This document shows positions 4,600 through 7,894 of a stretch of 7,894 bases of DNA, piece by piece. The DNA is from Methanosarcina sp. (GTDB lineage Archaea > Halobacteriota > Methanosarcinia > Methanosarcinales > Methanosarcinaceae), in contig DUGS01000035.1 of NCBI GenBank assembly GCA_013331265.1, forward strand, positions 7,127 through 15,020, written 5' to 3'. The position numbers were made by a program, and so were the translations under genes. The first letter of the stretch is position 1, and every line of letters starts with the position of its first letter. The notes under the pieces are model-generated. The model searched no databases. It was not told the origin of the DNA and saw nothing but the letters and a program-made list of their open reading frames with translations.

Positions 4600-6420
4600 T
4601 TACATTTTTCCGGAGTTTTCATCTTTTTGCATGCAGAAGCGTGCCCCGCTTATCAACTCATAATACTGCTCACTGGGCTTTTCCCAGTCCATGTCCTTTG
4701 CAAGGAGAAAGGCTTCTCTGCAGAGAAGTTTGTATTTTACTCTATCGTCCACGAAATTTCGGATAAAGTAACTGACTGCCAGTGCATAGTCAAGGACTGT
4801 CTCGTAATAGGAAAGGTGTATATTGTCTACTACTATCACTCCACCCAGGACCTCTATCAGGGACTCGATAGTTTTTATAGCATCACTGAAGCCGCACACC
4901 CGGCTTACCACGCTAGGGGTCCCCTCTTTTCCGGCTTCAAGTCCTGTGAGAAGGAATGGGTCATAGCGGGAAGGGAAGATTCCGGCACAGCAGCCTGCCA
5001 TAAAGTCCCCCACTCCCATACCCAGCCCTCCGTCATCTATTGAGATTATCTGAGGGTAGAGGACAGCCGCAACTGAATGCTTTCCTCTTACCATTTTTGG
5101 GAAATCAAGCTCTCTCTCCTCTATCATCTGCTGAAGCCGGAGTTCGTTTCCTACAAGCACATCTTTTGGCAGATGCACCGGAAACCCTTCAGGCAGGTTA
5201 GTTTTGGGCCCTTCCGTAGCGACAAGGAAACAGATTACCTTTATTTTCTCTTCCATATATCCTTCCATAATGCTGTTTCTTATTACATGTTCGAGAGCTA
5301 CAAGGGAGTCAAGGAGGTCTGGGTATCCTTTATTTTCAACCTCTATGCGGGAGATTGTGAAAATGGGAATGATCTTTTCAGGCTCGATCTTTTCCCCCCC
5401 GTAATACCTGTACAGGTTTTCGGAAAGGAAATCCCTGATCCGTGCGAGGCAAAGTTCTTTTCTGTTCCAGTCTATTTTTTCAGACTCAATAGTTATCCCG
5501 TTTCTAATGACAATACCGTTAATCCCGTAAAAAAGCCTGGCTTCCTGGCGGGTCGATTCCCCTACTGCAGTAACCGTGTCCGCGTACAGGGCAAGGGATT
5601 CGAGGAAGGCAAGGTTTTCAGGTACGCCAGGAGGCCATGTACTGTCATTGTTTCTTCTTTTTTGAATCGAATCATATCCTGCAGTCCTGCCAGGAAGGGT
5701 TGCATGCAGGGTCGCAACGGCATTTACCGGGACTCCCAGTTTTTTAAGCCTTGCAGGCGCATAAAAAGTGCCGAACTCGTGACAGTGAAGGGAAATCCCT
5801 GGACAGGGAATGAGATCCTTACTCGGCCCTTCCTCTTCTGCCCAGGTGTCGGCAGTTCTGGGGGCCGAACTTACAACGAAACGGATAAGCTCGGAGATTG
5901 AATACGAAAGAGAAAGGTAATGAGTATATTCCGCACCGTTTGGAAGGCTTTCATACCTCAGGGAATCAAGTCCCAGAAGTTCATACGCTTCGGCTTTGAC
6001 CCTGTTTTCAAGAGTCATATCTTTTCCCATGTATGATGAGCGGATCTTCCCAAAATCCGAGGTCTGAAATTGCAGGTAACCTATTCTGGTTTTCCCCACC
6101 ATTTCCTCTCCTGTGAAGACTTTAATGCCCTGGTTTTCAAGGGCTTGCAGACTTTTTTCCAGTTCCCCGTCCACGCTTAGAGGGGCAAGCCCATCCATAT
6201 CTGTAATTCTGTTCAAACCACGGTTCCAGTCTGCGCCCCTGTGCCCGAAATATGGGCCTGCGATAAGGATCTCTGTATTTTCTTTTGCTTTGAGTTTTCC
6301 GGAGTCAAAAAGAGCCGCAAGGGTATGCGCCTCTTCGTGAATGACATTCCAGATCCCGCCCATCTTGTTTGACGCAGGACCTGCCTCTTCTCCGGCAATG
6401 ATTATTAAATGGTTTCCCAA
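4600..6420 (-). CDS. GT3-type glycogen synthase-like glycosyltransferase
   Basis: A 606-residue GT-B glucosyltransferase resembling the fungal/animal glycogen synthase family GT3, which extends α-1,4-glucan from UDP-glucose. Blocks in order: NKMGGIWNVI (18-27, donor loop), ILIAGPYFG (51-59), GISLHCHEFG (208-217), VATLHATLPGR (235-245), ALYADTVTAVGEST (277-290), FTISRIEVENKGYPDLLDSL (354-373) with R358 and K364, and GIFPSRYDPFLLTGLEAG (480-497). The last block is the catalytic E-x7-E site, but the first acid is D487, the second E495. The C-terminal KDMDWEKP (575-582) matches the family's DLLDWKR end. Start is TTG at 6420. AGGAG abuts it directly with no spacing, while GAGG at 6433-6436 is 12 nt upstream. 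The next Met (M20) would cut into the donor loop. GalT follows 70 nt downstream and GT4 beyond, suggesting glucan synthesis. Activity and donor are inferred. Confidence 0.85.
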   Translation of the reverse strand: MGNHLIIIAGEEAGPASNKMGGIWNVIHEEAHTLAALFDSGKLKAKENTEILIAGPYFGHRGADWNRGLNRITDMDGLAPLSVDGELEKSLQALENQGIKVFTGEEMVGKTRIGYLQFQTSDFGKIRSSYMGKDMTLENRVKAEAYELLGLDSLRYESLPNGAEYTHYLSLSYSISELIRFVVSSAPRTADTWAEEEGPSKDLIPCPGISLHCHEFGTFYAPARLKKLGVPVNAVATLHATLPGRTAGYDSIQKRRNNDSTWPPGVPENLAFLESLALYADTVTAVGESTRQEARLFYGINGIVIRNGITIESEKIDWNRKELCLARIRDFLSENLYRYYGGEKIEPEKIIPIFTISRIEVENKGYPDLLDSLVALEHVIRNSIMEGYMEEKIKVICFLVATEGPKTNLPEGFPVHLPKDVLVGNELRLQQMIEERELDFPKMVRGKHSVAAVLYPQIISIDDGGLGMGVGDFMAGCCAGIFPSRYDPFLLTGLEAGKEGTPSVVSRVCGFSDAIKTIESLIEVLGGVIVVDNIHLSYYETVLDYALAVSYFIRNFVDDRVKYKLLCREAFLLAKDMDWEKPSEQYYELISGARFCMQKDENSGKM

Positions 6421-6460
6421 CTCCTGAATCCCCCTCAGGTTTTTTGCCGTTAAATTTCGT

Positions 6461-6472
6461 GTTTATTTTAAA
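6461..6472 (-). promoter_or_regulatory. weak TATA-like element for the glycogen synthase gene
   Basis: The − strand reads TTTAAAATAAAC here, about 40 nt before the TTG start, which would put initiation near 6440 and give a short leader still containing GAGG at 6433-6436. The match is weak, and other AT-rich stretches at 6485-6505 are possible. Confidence 0.25.
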
Positions 6473-6560
6473 TTTACCTGTGAATATTAATACTTATCAA
6501 TTGACAAAGGAAACTGACGTGGAAGAATCTCCCAAATATTGCTCTAATTGCTTTTGATCT

Positions 6561-6606
6561 TAAAAAAACTAAAGGGCTGGGATGAAGTCTGGAAAGAAAC
6601 TTTCCA
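6561..6606 (-). terminator. terminator after the DUF1638 gene
   Basis: Downstream of the DUF1638 stop the − strand forms a perfect 7-bp hairpin, TGGAAAG/CTTTCCA (+ positions 6590-6596 with 6600-6606, 3-nt loop). A run of seven T residues follows (+ positions 6562-6568), about 20 nt further on. The T run is the stronger archaeal signal. It would separate DUF1638 from the glycogen synthase transcript, which begins about 140 nt further on. Confidence 0.55.
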
Positions 6607-6622
6607 TTCCCGATTTTTAAGT

Positions 6623-7423
6623 TCAGGTGTGAGTGCAGGCATCCAGTACCGAGGCTTTTGTTTTTGCATAACAATTTTCTACAAGCTGTAAAGTCCCTTC
6701 GAGGTCTGTGATTTCAAACTCAAAGAGTGTGGAGAATTCTTTTACACAGGCATCAAAATTTTTTTCATAAGCAAGACCCGTGTTTATCCTTGCAACTCTT
6801 TTGTAACCCGCATAATCAAAGATAAACTTCGACATAGTTATATCGTCCGGGTTCTGGCTCAGGCCTGCGGTTCTGACCATTTCCCTCCAGTTTACAGCCC
6901 ACATAGGTGTCAGGAAAAAGGTGCCAACCCCTCTAAAACTTTTCAGGGCTTCCAGGTACTGCTTCCTTCCCCCTAATACGGCACCTATGCAGTCGTCAAC
7001 GATTTCTCCGTTTTCTTCTTTCAGGATGCAGACCTTACAGTCCAGGGCTTTGAAGTCTTCTTCAATTTCTCCGAGCACGTTTCCGCAAAGCCCGTAAAAG
7101 AGCAGGACTCCATCCGAGCGGGGAGCCATAAGTTCAACCTTTGAATAAACGGTTTTTTTAAGGTTTTCAGGAATTGCGTGCAGGGCAAGCTCAAGCATGT
7201 AAACTATCAGAGTCAGGCCTTTATTTTTCCCTGCAGATTTTTCAGGGATCTCTTCAAAGGGGATAACTGTATATGCAACTCCTGCTTCGCTCATCTTTCT
7301 TGTAATACCTGCGCAGTCCTCGTTTTTCACTACAAGCACTTTTTCAATCTCAGGATCATTTTCAAGAATGTGCATTATCTCGTCTTCGAACATCCTGCAC
7401 CCAATTATGGTTATTACTGGCAT
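6623..7423 (-). CDS. DUF1638 family protein
   Basis: A 266-residue soluble protein that I recognise as DUF1638, a family frequent in methanogens and some anaerobic bacteria; its biochemical function is not known to me. Recognisable blocks are IIGCRMFEDEI (6-16), the LLFYGLCGN motif (107-115) with C113, and DDCIGAVLGGRKQY (143-156) with D144 and C145. C9, C37, C113, C129, C132 and C145 are candidate metal or cofactor ligands. No signal peptide or membrane segment is seen. In methanogens I associate such genes with methyltransferase and corrinoid loci, but no such gene is in this window, so I infer no role. The ATG at 7423 is well supported: GAGGAG lies 5 nt upstream, and the family sequence begins at the second residue. 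It is followed by a hairpin and T run, so it is probably its own transcript rather than part of the glucan cluster. Confidence 0.88.
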   Translation of the reverse strand: MPVITIIGCRMFEDEIMHILENDPEIEKVLVVKNEDCAGITRKMSEAGVAYTVIPFEEIPEKSAGKNKGLTLIVYMLELALHAIPENLKKTVYSKVELMAPRSDGVLLFYGLCGNVLGEIEEDFKALDCKVCILKEENGEIVDDCIGAVLGGRKQYLEALKSFRGVGTFFLTPMWAVNWREMVRTAGLSQNPDDITMSKFIFDYAGYKRVARINTGLAYEKNFDACVKEFSTLFEFEITDLEGTLQLVENCYAKTKASVLDACTHT

Positions 7424-7428
7424 GTAGA

Positions 7429-7434
7429 CTCCTC
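7429..7434 (-). promoter_or_regulatory. strong Shine-Dalgarno site of the DUF1638 gene
   Basis: GAGGAG sits 5 nt before the ATG at 7423, the best ribosome-binding site in the window, and fixes that start. An out-of-frame ATG at 7440 begins a nine-codon frame (including the stop) that spans this site and ends inside the gene at 7414. Confidence 0.75.
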
Positions 7435-7587
7435 TGGCATTTGCAACTCGTTATTTTCTCATTTTGAAAACTGACAGATAGGCCCCTGAAGGACATCATA
7501 TGATCCCCAGAAAATGTTATTAGAATATTCTATTTTGTTTGACGGCATATCTCTTAATAAAACATATAATTGAAAACATATTGCACA

Positions 7588-7599
7588 GATTATATATCT
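7588..7599 (-). promoter_or_regulatory. TATA-box candidate for the DUF1638 gene
   Basis: The − strand reads AGATATATAATC here, a good archaeal TATA match. Initiation near 7567 would give a leader of about 145 nt. Another AT-rich candidate lies at 7559-7570, so the exact site is uncertain. Confidence 0.4.
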
Positions 7600-7700
7600 G
7601 AGCGTTAAAAAAATACACCAATTAATTTTCTTGTATATTTCAATAACCCAATGCAACGCCTTCAAGACTATTTCGGATTTCAAAAAAAGTTAATATTTTT

Positions 7701-7857
7701 TGAGCCAATTTTAACCAATTATCAGGAATAAAGCTCGAACTGATCCCAAAACTCAAAAATCATTTCTTTGAACTCTATTTCAAAATAATTATAAAGCTCC
7801 TGATCAAGAAATTGGTTCTGATACTCTAAAATAAAAGTTGGTTTTGGGATAGGCTCA
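7701..7857. repeat. cluster of short inverted and direct repeats
   Basis: Several exact pairs lie within 157 bp. AACCAATT and ATCAGGA (7713-7727) pair with TCCTGAT and AATTGGTT (7798-7804, 7810-7817), with a 5-nt bulge. ATCCCAAAAC (7743-7752) pairs with GTTTTGGGAT (7841-7850). TGAGCC (7701-7706) pairs with GGCTCA (7852-7857). TTTGAA/TTCAAA (7767-7772 with 7779-7784) forms a small hairpin. ATAAAGCTC is directly repeated at 7728-7736 and 7791-7799. The second pair crosses the first, so they cannot all form one simple hairpin. Confidence 0.45.
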
Positions 7858-7894
7858 TAAATAAAACAAACATGAGAAAACTATTTTCTTATAT

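Larger units (their letters stand above)
7424..7894. other. AT-rich region without a convincing gene
   Basis: No open frame here has family resemblance. The 74-codon − strand frame at 7459-7683 begins with TTG, overlaps the probable DUF1638 promoter and encodes a hydrophobic, low-credibility peptide. At the extreme right an ATG at 7872 starts MRKLFSY and runs off the end, which could be the start of a + strand gene but has no ribosome-binding site. The remainder holds promoter-like AT-rich DNA and the repeat cluster at 7701-7857. Confidence 0.5.

Noticed and set aside
5077..5901. 274-codon + strand frame opposite the glycogen synthase gene
   Set aside because: Long, but fully antisense to a recognised GT3 gene, with irregular composition typical of a shadow frame.
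7459..7683. 74-codon − strand frame with a hydrophobic stretch, upstream of DUF1638
   Set aside because: It has a TTG start without a ribosome-binding site, lies over the likely DUF1638 promoter and has no recognisable motif. A small membrane protein cannot be fully excluded.
7872..7894. ATG starting MRKLFSY at the right edge
   Set aside because: Only seven codons are visible and there is no Shine-Dalgarno, so it is too little to call a gene.

Overview
The window looks like chromosomal DNA of a methanogenic archaeon, most likely a Methanosarcina or close relative. The evidence is indirect but consistent. Two + strand genes belong to families that are mainly archaeal (UPF0179 and DUF2150). 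One − strand gene is a DUF1638 protein, a family common in methanogens. The promoters have TATA-box character, spacers are long and AT-rich, and genes sit far apart with long apparent leaders. I cannot assign a species by eye.

Layout. The left part (1-1880) carries + strand genes: a possible 3' tail of an upstream gene (1-42), a Cys-rich UPF0179 protein (299-748), a DUF2150 protein with an acidic tail (824-1459), and a 69-residue four-Cys protein (1669-1878). It ends at a convergent junction marked by a 13-bp perfect inverted repeat (1890-1941). The rest (1972-7423) is on the − strand. In transcription order it holds a DUF1638 protein (7423-6623), a GT3-type glycogen synthase-like enzyme (6420-4600), a GalT-family nucleotidyltransferase (4529-3525) and a GT4 glycosyltransferase (3135-1972). 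The right end (7424-7894) has no convincing gene. It holds promoter-like sequence and a cluster of inverted and direct repeats.

How the genes may work together. The GT3 enzyme, the GalT-like enzyme and the GT4 enzyme form a co-directional carbohydrate set. The simplest reading is storage-glucan synthesis: a nucleotide-sugar-forming or exchanging enzyme between two glucosyltransferases. GT3 and GalT are 70 nt apart and may be co-transcribed. A terminator-like hairpin with a T run follows galT, and the GT4 gene has its own 389-nt spacer with TATA-like elements and a folded leader candidate, so it is probably a separate unit. The UPF0179, DUF2150, small Cys and DUF1638 proteins have no function I can assign. 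The most interesting points are the archaeal GT3 enzyme with Asp replacing the first Glu of the E-x7-E motif, GalT without visible GalK/GalE partners, the structured GT4 leader, and the small Cys protein. I see no sign of phage, transposon, CRISPR, tRNA or rRNA in the window.
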